Source of the DNA: Bacillota bacterium | Lineage (GTDB): Bacteria > Bacillota > Clostridia > Lachnospirales > Lachnospiraceae | Assembly (NCBI GenBank): GCA_023411555.1 | Contig: JAEYOQ010000020.1 | Coordinates: forward strand, 1 to 5,780 | Direction of reading: 5' to 3' | Length of the DNA stretch: 5,780 bases | Part shown: positions 4,994 through 5,780 of the stretch, one piece after another | How positions within the stretch are numbered: position 1 is the first letter of the stretch | Layout of the letters: each line of letters begins with the position of its first letter | The notes under the pieces: generated by a model | Databases searched by the model: none | Seen by the model: only the letters and a program-made list of their open reading frames with translations | Told to the model about the DNA's origin: nothing | Translations under genes and position numbers: made by a program

Positions 4994-5780
4994 ATGAAAT
5001 GGTTTTCTAATTTAAAAATCAGAATGAAATTAATTATAAGCTTTATCGTTCTTACAGTCTTGACAGCTGCCCTTGGTATTCTTGGCGTTAGTTATATGAA
5101 AGCAATTAATAATAACAGTCAGTCGATGTATAACAATGACTTTGTACCAGCTACGCTTCTCAAGGACATACAGTTTGATTATCAGAACATAAGAGGTAAC
5201 ACACTTCAAATCCTGTTAGCGAGAGATGTTAATGTATTTCAAGATAAATATGCTGATATACAAGAGTATACTGCCGGTATAGAAGCAGCATTAAAAGAAT
5301 TTAAAGCTGTTTTATCGGATGGTGATGAAGAACTCATATCTCTATATTACATCTTTGAAGCAAATGAGACTGAATATATAAAGATGCGTAATAAGCAGTT
5401 CGAATATATGAGTAAAGGGCAATTTGATGAAGCAGAAGCAATCATCAGTGAAACCCAGGTAGCAAGAGAGGGTACAGAATTGGCACTGCAGAAATTAGTA
5501 GATTTCATGCAAGAACGATCGATACGTACACTCCAAGAAGATCAGGAAAACTTCAATATCCAGACTGCACTAATGAGTGGTCTGATTATTGCTTCCGTTA
5601 TTGTTGCTATTCTATTGGGATTTTTCGTTTCTAATATTATCAGCAGGCCGATTAACAAAATGGTTCAAGCGGCGAACAGGCTGGCGCTCGGTGATGTGGA
5701 GGTTAATCTTAATATTGATACGAAGGATGAAATTGGTAGTCTTGCGAAAGCTTTTGACGCTATGATAAAGAACATTCGTG
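4994..5780 (+). CDS. Methyl-accepting chemotaxis protein, N-terminal 262 codons (cut by window edge)
   Basis: A transmembrane chemoreceptor, the signal input for the adjacent CheW and CheA. It begins MKWFSNLKIRMKLIISF with a positive N-terminus and TM1 at about residues 12-33. A mainly helical, charged extracellular domain (34-190) has the look of the four-helix-bundle 4HB_MCP ligand-binding family. TM2 follows at about 191-213, then a HAMP domain from about 214 with the conserved Pro in SRPI (219) and the DEIGSL motif (245-250). The methylation helices and the kinase-contacting hairpin should follow beyond 5780. The start has AAAGGAGG immediately upstream, 30 nt after the cheW stop. The ligand cannot be read from the sequence. 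A HAMP-containing sensor kinase would share this N-terminal plan, but the cheA-cheW context favours a receptor. Confidence 0.92.
   Translation, partial: MKWFSNLKIRMKLIISFIVLTVLTAALGILGVSYMKAINNNSQSMYNNDFVPATLLKDIQFDYQNIRGNTLQILLARDVNVFQDKYADIQEYTAGIEAALKEFKAVLSDGDEELISLYYIFEANETEYIKMRNKQFEYMSKGQFDEAEAIISETQVAREGTELALQKLVDFMQERSIRTLQEDQENFNIQTALMSGLIIASVIVAILLGFFVSNIISRPINKMVQAANRLALGDVEVNLNIDTKDEIGSLAKAFDAMIKNIR

Overview
The window reads as low-GC Firmicutes DNA, most likely a clostridium of the Lachnospiraceae type. The grounds are its AT-rich composition, strong AGGAGG-type Shine-Dalgarno (SD) sites before almost every gene, textbook sigma-A promoters, a SpoIIM-like protein and a clostridial-style CheA. 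The genus is an inference; no rRNA or other taxonomic marker is present.

Left part (1-234): no convincing gene. Positions 112-125 match the kind of terminal inverted repeat found on IS6-family insertion sequences (GG..CTGTTGCAAA, read on the minus strand), so the first 125 bases may be the end of an IS lying mostly outside the window. A perfect 13-bp hairpin at 173-203 follows.

Minus-strand cassette (235-1882): four closely packed genes read right to left. They encode a small XRE/Cro-type repressor with a TTG start (1581-1793), a four-helix membrane protein (1157-1594) that overlaps it by 14 nt, a five-helix membrane protein resembling SpoIIM/DUF95 with an apparent non-AUG start (496-1119), and a two-helix miniprotein (235-414). 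One strong promoter (TTGACA, 17 bp, TAACAT) is flanked by a perfect 22-bp palindrome and a second degenerate copy of it. This is the layout of an autoregulated cassette. Its function is unknown; three of the four products are integral membrane proteins.

Boundary (1885-2145): the cassette abuts a decayed plus-strand remnant of the C-terminal end of an HxlR-family regulator, followed by a plus-strand rho-independent terminator. The cassette apparently replaced or was inserted into an older gene.

Right part (2146-5780): a chemotaxis operon on the plus strand. A perfect consensus sigma-A promoter (TTGACA, 17 bp, TATAAT) is followed by a structured leader of about 140 nt whose SD lies in a hairpin loop. 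Then come cheA (704 aa), cheW (162 aa) and the first 262 codons of a methyl-accepting chemotaxis protein, cut by the window edge. The receptor senses a signal, CheW couples it to CheA, and CheA autophosphorylates at His51 and passes phosphate to response regulators that are not in this window. I found no CRISPR array, tRNA or rRNA gene, and no wholly new system. The least explained element is the XRE-controlled membrane-protein cassette.
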